Shown: positions 1 through 8,249 of the stretch, one piece after another | How the letters are laid out: each line of letters begins with the position of its first letter | Numbering within the stretch: position 1 is the stretch's first letter | DNA from: Parvularcula sp964484475 | Lineage (GTDB): Bacteria > Pseudomonadota > Alphaproteobacteria > Caulobacterales > Parvularculaceae | Assembly (NCBI GenBank): GCA_964484475.1 | Contig: CAZAFU010000004.1 | Coordinates: 1 to 56,712 of the forward strand | Reading direction: 5' to 3' | DNA length: 56,712 nt | Program-made: the position numbers and the translations under genes | The notes under the pieces: generated by a model | Database searches by the model: none | What the model was told of the DNA's origin: nothing | The model's input: only the letters and a program-made list of their open reading frames with translations

Positions 1-484
1 CGTGGAGCGACTCTTCCTTCTTCGCCTCGAGCTGCTTTTCGAGCAGTTCCTCGACCTGATGAACGTCGTCGAAGTTCATCATCATGGAACGGATCGTATC
101 GCAGAGAATGTCCTTGGCCGCCTGGTCCTTCTGGATCTTCGGGTAGCGGCCGAACAGTTCGCTGTTGTCCGGATCCTCGATATGCTGTTCGATATCGACC
201 GGGCTTTCCCGCAGGATCACGATCATTTCGTGCATCAGGCAGAGCAGGTCCTGATAGTCCTGCTTCTTCCATTTCGGCCCTTTCAGCGCCGCCAGCATAT
301 CGCCGGCCGTGTGCTTGATCCGTCCGAAATCATTGGCGGCGAGGAAGGCACCGAGTGCCGCGCCGCCGATCATCATCATCTCGTAGGGGAGCGAGTGCAT
401 GATGATGCCGAGCTTGCCGCCGGCTATGATGTAGCCGCCGAACACCATCCCCAAGGTGACTACCAATCCGAGCACTGAGAGCAT
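1..484 (-). CDS. motA: Flagellar motor stator protein MotA (partial, C-terminus off the window)
   Basis: MotA is the inner-membrane stator subunit that, with MotB, forms the proton channel driving flagellar rotation. The minus-strand frame from an ATG at 484 begins MLSVLGLVVTLGMVFGGYII, the first transmembrane helix, followed by a glycine/alanine-rich second helix (GGAALGAFLAAND) and the start of the cytoplasmic loop. About 161 residues are present; the remaining helices lie beyond the left edge. A purine-rich AAAGAG precedes the start. Its partner motB sits 12 kb away in this same flagellar island rather than next to it. Confidence 0.93.
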   Translation of the reverse strand, partial: MLSVLGLVVTLGMVFGGYIIAGGKLGIIMHSLPYEMMMIGGAALGAFLAANDFGRIKHTAGDMLAALKGPKWKKQDYQDLLCLMHEMIVILRESPVDIEQHIEDPDNSELFGRYPKIQKDQAAKDILCDTIRSMMMNFDDVHQVEELLEKQLEAKKEESLH

Positions 485-678
485 GCCCACTCTTTGCGGA
501 ATCGGGATGTATAAAAAGTTAATCACCCGCGTGAAGCGGTGTCGCGAAGCGTGAGACGAGCATGTGTCCTCGGTGGACGCGAACGGCGTGTCAGCGGCGC
601 CGTGCGGCAACCATAGATTGACAGGTTGCGTTCTCCCCCATACACAACCAATAATTGATTCTTGCCTGGGAGATGACG

Positions 679-1119
679 ATGACCGCGATGCCTGCAATGC
701 CGCCCGTGCCCTTTGACCTGGACGAGGCGGCGGTGCCCGAGCCGGCCACCCCGCCCAAGGAGGTCGATATCCGCGTCGGCAAGAACCTGCGCAATGCCCG
801 TAATCTTCGCGGCCTCACGCAGAAGCAGCTCGGCGAGACGGTGGGGCTGACGCTGCAGCAGATCCAGAAGTACGAGAACGGGTCGAACCGGATTACCGTG
901 TCGCGACTGCACCAGTTCTCCGAAGTCCTGCACATTCCGGTCGCGCAGTTCTTCTCCGGCCCCGGGCCGGAAAGCGCACCTACAGACACGGACGGGTCCG
1001 AAGAGGGGCTACGCTTTTCGGCGGAGGATTTCGAGGTCCTGTCACTGACGCAGAAGCTGTCGGGCCGGATGAAGCGCCGGCTCATCTGCCTCATGGAGGA
1101 GATGGCCGATCGGCGTTAG
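679..1119 (+). CDS. XRE-family helix-turn-helix regulator (PraR-like)
   Basis: A 146-residue DNA-binding protein. After a proline-rich, acidic N-terminus of about 35 residues comes a Cro/CI-type helix-turn-helix (VGKNLRNARNLRGLTQ, then LTLQQIQKYENGSNRI), of the short alphaproteobacterial XRE type that includes rhizobial PraR. The C-terminus is a short basic helix. The start at 679 is chosen because GGGAG at 668-672 lies six bases upstream; ATG 673 abuts the GGGAG and TTG 655 has no clear ribosome site. It sits between motA and motE, so a role in controlling motility is plausible but not shown. Its stop overlaps the convergent motE-like stop by four bases. Confidence 0.85.
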   Translation: MTAMPAMPPVPFDLDEAAVPEPATPPKEVDIRVGKNLRNARNLRGLTQKQLGETVGLTLQQIQKYENGSNRITVSRLHQFSEVLHIPVAQFFSGPGPESAPTDTDGSEEGLRFSAEDFEVLSLTQKLSGRMKRRLICLMEEMADRR

Positions 1120-1655
1120 GCCTTCTTGAGAAGCTCCCGAGTCACGGCCACGGCCGTTTCCGAGGGCATCAGCGCGAGAATGGCCGCACCCGAATCACCT
1201 GGCATGACGCCCACGAAACCGGCAGCCTCCTCCGGCGTCAGCGCGCTGAGGATCTCTGCCGCTTTCTGCGCGGGCATGCGGGCATAGAGTTGCGCGAGGC
1301 GTTCCTGCTCGCGCTGCTTGATCTCGTCGAGCCGCGCCTTCTCGATCTCGAGGGTCGAGCGCTCGCGCTTCAGTCGCGCGACCTCGCGGTTCACTTCGGC
1401 CTGCTGCGCACGCAGTTCGTATTCGCGGTCCGAAGCGCTCGACTCCGTAATGGCATCGCCCTCGGCAAAATCATCGACGATCAGTATACCGTCCCGGGTC
1501 ATGCTGCGAACCCGCGAGGAGGCCTCCGCGAGATCCGTTCGACCCGTCGCGCCGATCTCCAGCTGCTCGATGCCGCTGACCGCGGCAAGGCCCTGCCCCG
1601 CGGCGACCAGCCCGAACAGGGCCGCGAAGGTGGGTATGAACCCGCGTTCCGTCAT
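1116..1655 (-). CDS. MotE-like flagellar protein (MgtE-N-type helical domain)
   Basis: This 179-residue protein has an N-terminal hydrophobic helix (FAALFGLVAAGQGLAA; signal peptide or membrane anchor), a charged coiled coil around residues 80-125 (EVARLKRERSTLEIEKARL) and a C-terminal helical domain ending ALMPSETAVAVTRELLKK. The motif RMPAQKAAEILSALTPEEAA is typical of MgtE-N/FliG-like folds in MotE, the periplasmic chaperone-like partner of MotC in rhizobia and of similar proteins in alphaproteobacterial flagellar loci. It overlaps the upstream DUF6468 gene by four bases, so the two are translationally coupled. A precise function in this organism is inferred. Confidence 0.75.
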   Translation of the reverse strand: MTERGFIPTFAALFGLVAAGQGLAAVSGIEQLEIGATGRTDLAEASSRVRSMTRDGILIVDDFAEGDAITESSASDREYELRAQQAEVNREVARLKRERSTLEIEKARLDEIKQREQERLAQLYARMPAQKAAEILSALTPEEAAGFVGVMPGDSGAAILALMPSETAVAVTRELLKKA

Positions 1656-2473
1656 CGGGCGGCCTGACGCACCGCGCGTTCGACGAACGGATTGGCGGGG
1701 CGTTTGCGCGGCTGGGCCGGCGGCTCGGCCTGCGGTTTCGCCGCCAGCTTGCGGGCGAGCTCGGCGATGCGGGGCGACGGTCCGACCTTTTCGACCGGTT
1801 CGGCCGGCGGCGGGGGTGCCGCCGCCTTGACGGCTTCTGCCCTGGCGGCCTGGCGCGCCGCGGCTTGCTGGGCTTCGGCAAGCGCCTTCAGGACCTTGCG
1901 GCGACGTTCCGCGGCCGACGTCTCGTCCTCGCGGGCAGAGGCGGTCACGGGAGCGGGCGCAGCAGCCGGCGGCGCGATGGTATTGGCCGGTGCGGACATG
2001 GATTGTGGCCGGGGCTTGGGCGCGACAGCTGCCGGCTGCACCTCGGCGAGTTTGATCAGCTGCCTGTTCATCATCTCGCAGAGAAGGCGGGCATCCTTGA
2101 TCGAGGTGCGGACCATCTCGCCCACTTCTTCATACTCCGCCTTCGCCTCATCGGTGCGGCTGCGATATTCCTTCCACGTCTCCCGGGCCTGGCGGTCCAT
2201 GGTTTCGAGCAGGACATCCACCTTGCCTTCGCAGGCATCGACCTTGGCCAGCGCCGCCTGCAGCTCGGCGACGGCGGCGCGCGCCTCACGGTTGAGCTTG
2301 ACGGCGTTGGATTCGACGGCCGTGACCGACTTTGTGAGATTGACCATGGCCTGCCCTACGCCCTTGCGCAGATTCTGCAGGGCACGGAGGCGCCGGCCGA
2401 GCATCCAGCAATAAAGCGCCGAACACCCCGAAATCGTCACGAGCAGCAAATCGAAAATCGTGTCCATGGTCAT
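1652..2473 (-). CDS. DUF6468 flagellar-locus membrane protein
   Basis: A 273-residue protein with one N-terminal membrane helix (IFDLLLVTISGCSALYCWML), a conserved domain covering about residues 25-140 rich in heptad-like alanine/leucine patterns (coiled coil), and a long low-complexity Ala/Pro/Lys tail. DUF6468 proteins are found beside fliL and motE in many alphaproteobacterial flagellar clusters, and this gene overlaps fliL upstream (ATGA, 2470-2473) and the motE-like gene downstream. The order fliL-DUF6468-motE therefore forms one tightly packed minus-strand operon. No enzymatic function is evident. Confidence 0.75.
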   Translation of the reverse strand: MTMDTIFDLLLVTISGCSALYCWMLGRRLRALQNLRKGVGQAMVNLTKSVTAVESNAVKLNREARAAVAELQAALAKVDACEGKVDVLLETMDRQARETWKEYRSRTDEAKAEYEEVGEMVRTSIKDARLLCEMMNRQLIKLAEVQPAAVAPKPRPQSMSAPANTIAPPAAAPAPVTASAREDETSAAERRRKVLKALAEAQQAAARQAARAEAVKAAAPPPPAEPVEKVGPSPRIAELARKLAAKPQAEPPAQPRKRPANPFVERAVRQAAR

Positions 2474-2970
2474 TTCATCAGAAAATCCGTGATCAGAACG
2501 CTGTATACAGCGTCCGCACCGAGTGTCGACCGTGCCTGCACCAAAAGTTCATCTTTTAACGCGGGCATCGCGGCGGGGTCCGTCAGAACGCTGGTATCGA
2601 CGAGACGCAGGCGCTCGAGAAACTGATCGCGCAGGCGCAGATGCTCGACCTCGGTCAGTGCTTCGATGTCAGAGGGCGTTCCGAGCACGACCTCTATCTT
2701 GAGGTGCCTGGCGCCGGCCTCCGGGCCGAGCGTGACGAGGATCGGCTCCAGCTTGAGATAATTCGCAGCGCGCGCTTCCAGCTCCTCCGGCGGCACGATG
2801 TCGGCCGCATGTTCGGTCTCGCAGGCGGCGGCCACCGTGGGCGCGGGCGCGGCGGCGTACCAGACCATGCCGAACGTACCGGCCGCGGCGATGACGGCCA
2901 ATGGCAGTACGGACATGATGCCGCCGCCCTTCTTGCCCTCTTCAGCCTTGTCGGCTTTCTCGCCTGCCAT
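2470..2970 (-). CDS. fliL: Flagellar basal body-associated protein FliL
   Basis: FliL surrounds the stator and supports motor torque. The 166-residue protein has a charged, Lys/Glu/Gly-rich cytoplasmic N-terminus, one membrane helix at about residues 19-39 (MSVLPLAVIAAAGTFGMVWY) and a periplasmic domain with the usual FliL pattern: YLKLEPILVTL, then RHLKIEVVLG, then LRLRDQFLERL, and a C-terminus ending VLITDFLMK. It is first in the minus-strand fliL-DUF6468-motE operon and divergent from fliF. The 130-bp intergenic region carries a CtrA-like box. Confidence 0.9.
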   Translation of the reverse strand: MAGEKADKAEEGKKGGGIMSVLPLAVIAAAGTFGMVWYAAAPAPTVAAACETEHAADIVPPEELEARAANYLKLEPILVTLGPEAGARHLKIEVVLGTPSDIEALTEVEHLRLRDQFLERLRLVDTSVLTDPAAMPALKDELLVQARSTLGADAVYSVLITDFLMK

Positions 2971-3041
2971 TGCCCAACCTTCCCAATAGTCGACACGGTG
3001 TGCAGTAACCGTTGGTAGGAATGGTTAATGCACCCGATTGG

Positions 3042-3056
3042 TAAAGGGTTTGTTAA
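3042..3056 (+). promoter_or_regulatory. CtrA-like box between fliL and fliF
   Basis: TAAA-N7(GGGTTTG)-TTAA, one mismatch from the CtrA consensus TTAA-N7-TTAA. It is 48 bases before the fliF start and also upstream of divergent fliL. CtrA control of early (class II) flagellar genes is established in Caulobacter; use here is inferred. Confidence 0.45.
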
Positions 3057-3103
3057 GCATCCATTCGTACCCCGTTAATGAAGATGAACGGGGCGAACGG
3101 GAC

Positions 3104-4606
3104 ATGGCCCAACCGGCAATCCTGAAGACGTGGAACGGACTGACGCTCAAACAGCGGGCGATCGCGATCGCGGCGACGCTGGGCGTGGTCGCCTGCTTTG
3201 TCGGGCTGATGACCCTCTCGACGCGCGAGGGAGAGGCCCTCCTCTTCTCCGGCCTCGATCCGGTCGTCGCCGGTGAGGTGGCCGCCGAGCTCGACAGCAT
3301 GGGCGTCGACTATACCGTACAGGGTTCGGCTCTCTATGTGCCGGTGAGCCAGCGCGACCGCCTCCGGCTCGCCATGGCGCAGAAGGGGCTGCCGGCCGCA
3401 TCGGGCGCGGGCTACGAGCTGCTCGACGACCTCAACGGTTTCTCCACCACCGCCGACATGTTCGACGCGGCCTATTGGCGCGCGAAGGAAGGCGAGCTGA
3501 CCCGCACCATCCTCGCCATGCCGAATGTCAGGGCGGCGCGCGTCCATCTGGGCGTGACGCGCCAATCGGCCTTCAGGCGGGCACGGAACGACCAGAGCGC
3601 CTCCGTGACGATCGAGGCGCCGACGGGACTGACCAAGGAGCAGGCCCGGTCGATCCAGTATCTCACCGCACTTGCCGTACCCGAACTGCCCCCCGAGGCG
3701 GTCGCGGTCATCGACACGCAACGCGGCGTCATCGCGGGGCCCGGCGGCACCGAGGAGCCAGGCCTGGCCGTCGATTCGGACGATCGCGAGAAGCAGCTCG
3801 AATCGCGCCTCACCCGCCTGCTCGAAGCGCATGTCGGCAACGGCAATGCCCGCGTCACGGTCGCCATGGACATCGAACGGCAGTCCATGGCCCAGACCGA
3901 ACGGCTGATCGACCCCGACTCCCGCCAGATCGTCTCGCGCAAGACGACCGAGGAACGCGACGCCGAGAGTGAGAATGGCGGCGCGGTCACCGTCGCGAGC
4001 CAGCTGCCCGATGGCGACGCGCTCGAAGAGCCCGAGGAAGGCTCGACCATATTGCGGACGCGCCGCAACGAGGATGTCGTCTATACCGGGACCGAGATCG
4101 AACGGACGATCGAGGAACGTCCGGGCGCGGTCAAACGGCTGTCCGTCGCCGTCCTCCTCAATGAACGCTATACCGAGGCCGAGGACGGCACGACCATCGT
4201 CGATCCGCGGTCGCAGGACGAGCTGAACGCCCTCGAGGCCCTGATCGCGAGCGCCGCCGGCATCGACGCCAATCGCGGCGATGCCGTGACGCTGCGCACA
4301 CTCCCCTTCGAGGCGCCCGCGACCGACCTGATCGAGGGGCCCGATTTCGTCGAGACCCACGTCATGCCGCGCGCGGTCGATATCGGCCAGATGATCTTTC
4401 TCGGCCTGGTCGGCCTCGTCCTCGCCCTCTTCGTCGTCAAACCCCTGCTCAGCCAGCGGAACGAAGAACTGGAAGCGGCCGCAGAGCCCAAGGCGCTGCC
4501 CGCCGACGCGGCCAGCCTCCTGACCATGCTGACCGAGGAAAACCCGGACGACGCCGCCGCCATTCTGGATGCGTGGTTCGAAGAAGACACTCACGCCGCC
4601 GCCTAA
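3104..4606 (+). CDS. fliF: Flagellar M-ring protein FliF
   Basis: FliF builds the MS ring, the membrane base of the flagellar motor. The 500-residue product has an N-terminal membrane helix (about 19-37), the ring-building domains, with LFSGLDPVVAGEVAAEL and ANVRAARVHLG-like signature stretches, and a second membrane helix at about 428-448 (IFLGLVGLVLALFVVKPLL). The cytoplasmic tail ends DDAAAILDAWFEED, which is the FliG-binding element. The start at 3104 follows GGGAC and gives a normal N-terminus; an upstream ATG at 3038 would add 22 atypical residues and overlap the CtrA-like box. It heads a plus-strand series fliF-fliN-fliP-fliG. Confidence 0.95.
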   Translation: MAQPAILKTWNGLTLKQRAIAIAATLGVVACFVGLMTLSTREGEALLFSGLDPVVAGEVAAELDSMGVDYTVQGSALYVPVSQRDRLRLAMAQKGLPAASGAGYELLDDLNGFSTTADMFDAAYWRAKEGELTRTILAMPNVRAARVHLGVTRQSAFRRARNDQSASVTIEAPTGLTKEQARSIQYLTALAVPELPPEAVAVIDTQRGVIAGPGGTEEPGLAVDSDDREKQLESRLTRLLEAHVGNGNARVTVAMDIERQSMAQTERLIDPDSRQIVSRKTTEERDAESENGGAVTVASQLPDGDALEEPEEGSTILRTRRNEDVVYTGTEIERTIEERPGAVKRLSVAVLLNERYTEAEDGTTIVDPRSQDELNALEALIASAAGIDANRGDAVTLRTLPFEAPATDLIEGPDFVETHVMPRAVDIGQMIFLGLVGLVLALFVVKPLLSQRNEELEAAAEPKALPADAASLLTMLTEENPDDAAAILDAWFEEDTHAAA

Positions 4607-4628
4607 TTCGCCAGGGAGCCCACGGGCC

Positions 4629-4942
4629 ATGACACAGATCGCCAAACAGGACGGACGCCAGTCGCTCTACGACATCGAACTGCCGGTCACCATCGTGGTC
4701 GGACGTTTGGTGCTGTCACTGCAGGACCTCAAGGGCTGGGAGCCCGACAGCATCGTCGCGCTCAACGGCACGCTGGACGCGGAGACGGCGAAGGNNNNNN
4801 NNNNCTCAACGGCAAGACCGACGAGCCGGTCGAGCTGTGCATTGACGGCAAGGTCGTCGCCACGGGCGAGCTTTGCGAAGGCGATGCCGGTCCCGGTTCG
4901 CTGGCCGTGCGCATTCTGGACATCGCAACGGATACGGACTGA
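4629..4942 (+). CDS. fliN: Flagellar motor switch protein FliN (interrupted by an assembly gap)
   Basis: A SpoA-domain C-ring protein. Left of the gap the translation has LYDIELPVTIVVGRLVLSL and WEPDSIVALNG; right of it, EPVELCIDGKVVATGEL and LAVRILDIA, all typical of FliN. Ten N lie at 4795-4804, and the coding frames on the two sides differ: the true missing length must be 2 modulo 3, so the N run is a placeholder. Flanking frames place the gene between fliF and fliP, with the stop four bases before the fliP ATG. The break is in the assembly, not evidence of a broken gene. Confidence 0.85.
4795..4804. other. Assembly gap (10 N) inside fliN
   Basis: Ten undetermined bases. The reading frames on either side do not join across exactly ten bases, so the gap length is arbitrary. 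Confidence 0.97.
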
Positions 4943-4945
4943 TCC

Positions 4946-5698
4946 ATGATCCGCCTCCTCGCCATCATGCTCGTCGCCGCCGCGTTCCTGCCGGCCGCCG
5001 CCTTTGCGCAAGGCGCCGAGCCGGCCGCCGTGACGGCGGACGACATTGCCGGTATCGGCACGTCGCTGCGCGGGGACCTCGTCCCGCTGATCGCGGTCGT
5101 GACCGTTCTGAGCCTCGCGCCGGGGCTCATCATGATGGTGACATGCCTGCCGCTCATGGTCATCGTGTTCTCCTTCCTGCGCCAGGCGCTGGGGCTGCAG
5201 CAATCGCCGCCCAGCATGATGATCATGGCGCTGTCCCTGTTCCTGACCTTTTTCGTGATGGAGCCCGTCTTCACGCAGGCCTGGCTGTCGGGCATCGCGC
5301 CGTATCGAGACGGTCTGATCGACGAGGCGACGGCGTTCGAGCGCGCCATGGTGCCGTTCCGGGCCTTCATGGAGATGCGTGTGCATGACACGACGCTGGC
5401 GGCCCTGTCCGACGCCATACCTGGCCGCTGGTCGCCCGACGCGGTCGACAACCCGCCCCTGTCGCTGCTCGTGCCGTCCTTCATGCTCTCGGAGATCAAG
5501 ACGGCCTTTCAGATCGGGTTTGCGGTTTTTCTACCCTTTCTCGCGATTGATCTCGTCACCGCCGCCATTCTGATGGCGATGGGCATGATGATGGTGCCGC
5601 CGGCCGTCGTGTCCCTGCCGTTCAAGCTGGCCTTCTTCGTGATGGCCGATGGCTGGACCAAGATCGCGGCGGCGCTGTTGCGAGGGTATGCGGGATGA
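4946..5698 (+). CDS. fliP: Flagellar type III export gate protein FliP
   Basis: FliP is a core subunit of the export gate through which rod, hook and filament proteins pass. The 250-residue protein has a cleavable signal peptide (cut near AAAFA-Q, residue 21), as in other FliP proteins, and then four hydrophobic segments. Family stretches are present: MMVTCLPLMVIVFSFLRQAL, FLTFFVMEPVF, FMLSEIKTAFQIGFAVFLPF and MGMMMVPPAVVSLPFKLAFF. Its ATG is four bases after the fliN stop and its stop overlaps the next start (fliG) by four bases. The partner genes fliQ, fliR, flhA and flhB are not in this window. Confidence 0.95.
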   Translation: MIRLLAIMLVAAAFLPAAAFAQGAEPAAVTADDIAGIGTSLRGDLVPLIAVVTVLSLAPGLIMMVTCLPLMVIVFSFLRQALGLQQSPPSMMIMALSLFLTFFVMEPVFTQAWLSGIAPYRDGLIDEATAFERAMVPFRAFMEMRVHDTTLAALSDAIPGRWSPDAVDNPPLSLLVPSFMLSEIKTAFQIGFAVFLPFLAIDLVTAAILMAMGMMMVPPAVVSLPFKLAFFVMADGWTKIAAALLRGYAG

Positions 5699-6774
5699 GT
5701 GAACAGGCCCAGATTCCGGCTCCGGTCGAGCAGCTCAAGCTGCCGGCGCGCACCTCGGCCCAGAAGGCGGCGGCGTTGCTCGCCCTTCTGGACGACAACA
5801 CGCTGCGGCAGTTGCAGGGGCGGGTGCCCGAACGCCATCGCGACAAGCTGCTCGAAAGCGTCAAGGCTTTGTCCTCGGTCACGGTCGCCGAACAGCGCAA
5901 GCTCGTCGAGGAGTTTGCCGAGCGGCTCAAACGCGAGCGGAACGCTTTGCGTGGGGACGACGAGGTCGCAAGGCGCCTGAAATCGACCCTGTTCCAGGAG
6001 TTCGAGTTCCCGCAGCTCGAAGTCGCCGACGATCTCGCGCAGCTTGCCGGAGGGATGCAGGAGGAGACCGTCTGGGACCTGGCGGGCAGGCGGAGCGTTG
6101 CCGAACTGATCCGCTTCTTCGAGGCACGGCCCGCCTCGGTCTTCGCGATCGCCCTGCGTCAGTTCCCGGAGGATCTTGCCAGCGAAATCGCGAGTGGCCT
6201 TTCCATCGAAAAAGCGCGCGATGCGGTTGTCCATGTCGCGACGACGCGAAAGCTGAACCCGCTGGCGACGGAGGCGGTCGAAAGCCTGCTGCGCGAGGAA
6301 TTGCTGGCGGCCAAGGACGACGACGATGACGCCCCGGCCGGCGATGGCGCCAACCCCAATGCCGGCCGCGTCGCGGGCATTCTGAATCGTCTGACGTCGT
6401 CACGACGCGACACCGTCCTTGAAGCCCTGCGCGGCGAACTCGAGGACGGCGATCTCGGCGATATCGAGGACAAGGTGCTCAAGTTCGAGGCGCTGGAAGA
6501 CCGGATGCCGCGCAACGCCATCCCGATCCTGTTCCGCGAACTCGACCAGAAGACGATGCTGACGGCGGTCAAGTTCGGCCTGGACCGGAACATGCCGGTC
6601 GCGGAATATCTGCTGAAGAATATCTCGCAGCGGCTCGCCGGGCAGTATCGCGAGCAGATGGACGCCATGCCGGCAATCGATGAGGACGAAGGCGAGAAGG
6701 CCCAGTCCAAGATGATCTGCTTCGTGCTGCAAATGGCGGATGAAGGCCGCATCAACCTTCTCGACCCGGAATAG
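5695..6774 (+). CDS. fliG: Flagellar motor switch protein FliG
   Basis: FliG couples the stator to the rotor. The 359-residue product starts with a helical region (SAQKAAALLALLDDNTLRQL), continues with a middle domain containing ELIRFFEARPASVFAIALRQF, and ends with a recognisable FliG C-terminal domain: DRMPRNAIPILFRELDQKT, YLLKNISQRLAGQYREQM and AQSKMICFVLQMADEGRI. It is rather divergent, including an acidic linker (DDDDDAPAGDG, about residue 205). It overlaps fliP by four bases, whereas in Caulobacter fliG directly follows fliF. It converges on flgI. Confidence 0.85.
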   Translation: MSEQAQIPAPVEQLKLPARTSAQKAAALLALLDDNTLRQLQGRVPERHRDKLLESVKALSSVTVAEQRKLVEEFAERLKRERNALRGDDEVARRLKSTLFQEFEFPQLEVADDLAQLAGGMQEETVWDLAGRRSVAELIRFFEARPASVFAIALRQFPEDLASEIASGLSIEKARDAVVHVATTRKLNPLATEAVESLLREELLAAKDDDDDAPAGDGANPNAGRVAGILNRLTSSRRDTVLEALRGELEDGDLGDIEDKVLKFEALEDRMPRNAIPILFRELDQKTMLTAVKFGLDRNMPVAEYLLKNISQRLAGQYREQMDAMPAIDEDEGEKAQSKMICFVLQMADEGRINLLDPE

Positions 6775-6813
6775 GCGAAGGCGGCGTCAACGCCCCCTTC
6801 CCTCTCTCATACC

Positions 6814-7920
6814 CTATTGCAGGATGAGCTCGGCGTGCAGCGCGCCGGCGGCCTTCATGCTCTTGAGGATGTCGATGGTCTCGCGCGGGGTCACGCCGAG
6901 CGCGTTGAGCGCCGATACCAGATCGGACAGGCTGACGGTTTCCTCGACGAGCGCGACATTGCCGGTAGCCCCCTGGTCGACCGAAATGCTGGTCCGCGGA
7001 AGGACCACGGTCTGACCGTCTGAGAAGGCGCCCGGCTGTGACGCGATCGGCGTCTCGGCGATGGCGATCGACAGATTGCCCTGTGCGATGCCGACCGCGG
7101 AGAGGCGGACATCCGAGCCCAGAACGATGGTGCCCGAGCGCTGGTCGATGACCACGCGCGCAGGGGTATCGGGCCGTAAGGTGAGGGTTTCGATCTGACT
7201 GAGGACCCGCGCGGGGTTGTCGCCGACACCGAAGCGCAGCGTCACCGTCCCGGGATCAGTCATCAGTGCGGCGCCCGGACCAAGTCGCGCATTGAGGGCC
7301 GCCTCGATCCGCGATGCGGTCGTGAAGTCCGGCGTCTTGAGGGCGAGATCGACCTTGCGCAATTCGGTGAAGGCGAAGTCGACTTCCTGCTCGACACGCG
7401 CGCCGCCGGGAATCGTCCCGGCCGTCGGCGTGCCTTGCGTGATCTGCGCGGCGGCCCCTTCGGCCTGGAACCCGCTGATCAGGACAGGGCCCTGCGCGAC
7501 AGCGAAGACCTCGCCATTGGCCGCGGTCAGCGGCGTCATGACCAGCATGCCCCCGGTCAGATCCGTCGCGTCACCGATGGAGGCGACGGTCACGTCGATT
7601 TCGCTGCCGCGCCGGGCGAAGGCCGGGAGATCGGCCGTGACCAGGACCGCCGCGACATTGTCGGGCCGGAAGTTCTCGTCCTGCACATTGACGCCGAGGC
7701 GTTGCAGCAGGCTTGCCAGCGCCTCTTCCGTATAGGGCGAATTGCGGACGGTATCGCCCGTCCCGTCGAGGCCGACGACGAGACCGTAGCCGATGAGGTC
7801 GTTGCTGCGCACGCCCTCGACCGAGACCAGGTCCTTGAGGCGAACCTCCCCCGCCTGCGCGGCGAGCGGCGCGGCAAGGCAGGCAAGCCCGGCGGCGAGG
7901 AGCGTACGGAGCGTTCTCAT
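6814..7920 (-). CDS. flgI: Flagellar P-ring protein FlgI
   Basis: FlgI forms the periplasmic P ring, a bushing in the peptidoglycan layer around the rod. The 368-residue precursor has a Sec signal peptide (cleavage after AAQA, about residue 23). The mature N-terminus VRLKDLVSVEGVRSNDLIGY and the stretch GLVVGLDGTGDTVRNSPYTE are diagnostic. The C-terminus, VTPRETIDILKSMKAAGALH, is also typical. Length matches the family. It overlaps by four bases the frame encoding the C-terminal half of FlgL, and is the last gene of the minus-strand flgE-flgK-flgL-flgI run. Confidence 0.95.
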   Translation of the reverse strand: MRTLRTLLAAGLACLAAPLAAQAGEVRLKDLVSVEGVRSNDLIGYGLVVGLDGTGDTVRNSPYTEEALASLLQRLGVNVQDENFRPDNVAAVLVTADLPAFARRGSEIDVTVASIGDATDLTGGMLVMTPLTAANGEVFAVAQGPVLISGFQAEGAAAQITQGTPTAGTIPGGARVEQEVDFAFTELRKVDLALKTPDFTTASRIEAALNARLGPGAALMTDPGTVTLRFGVGDNPARVLSQIETLTLRPDTPARVVIDQRSGTIVLGSDVRLSAVGIAQGNLSIAIAETPIASQPGAFSDGQTVVLPRTSISVDQGATGNVALVEETVSLSDLVSALNALGVTPRETIDILKSMKAAGALHAELILQ

Positions 7921-8249
7921 AGGAAGTTCGACAGGCTGAGCCGGCCCAGGCGGGCGGTCATCTGGTAGGCGGCCTGCAGCTGGACTTCGAGACGCTGGAC
8001 CTCGGTCGCCGCCTCATACGGATCGACGCCGGCGAGTATGCCCTCGCTTTCGGTCAGGAGCGTCCGCTCCTCCGATGCGACGCGCCGCGCCGTCTCGATC
8101 AACGTCCGCTGCCGCCCGATTTCGGCGGTCATCTCGATCATCTGCTGCGACCCTTGCCGCACCTTGGAGGCGGCCCCCTGTGCGTAGGCATCGTCCGCCC
8201 CCTGCGGCGCCAGCGCAATACGCACCAGACCTTCGAGCAGGTCCTTCAC
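7917..8249 (-). CDS. flgL: FlgL C-terminal half (separate frame)
   Basis: A 110-residue frame from GTG 8249 that is the C-terminal part of a FlgL hook-filament junction protein: VKDLLEGLVRIALAP, then DPYEAATEVQRLEVQLQAAY and TARLGRLSLSNFL, the last stretch forming the C-terminal D0 helix. Reading the same frame further upstream gives CDPAVKD, matching the DPA(I/V)(R/K)D lead-in of complete family members. It is therefore probably the continuation of the preceding frame after a frame-changing loss, not an independent gene. The alternative is a translationally coupled two-polypeptide FlgL (GTGA overlap). Confidence 0.7.
   Translation of the reverse strand: MKDLLEGLVRIALAPQGADDAYAQGAASKVRQGSQQMIEMTAEIGRQRTLIETARRVASEERTLLTESEGILAGVDPYEAATEVQRLEVQLQAAYQMTARLGRLSLSNFL

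Noticed and set aside
3053..4645. A 530-codon open frame on the minus strand opposite fliF
   Set aside because: It is the antisense frame of a high-GC gene: no recognisable domain, and fliF on the other strand is unambiguous.
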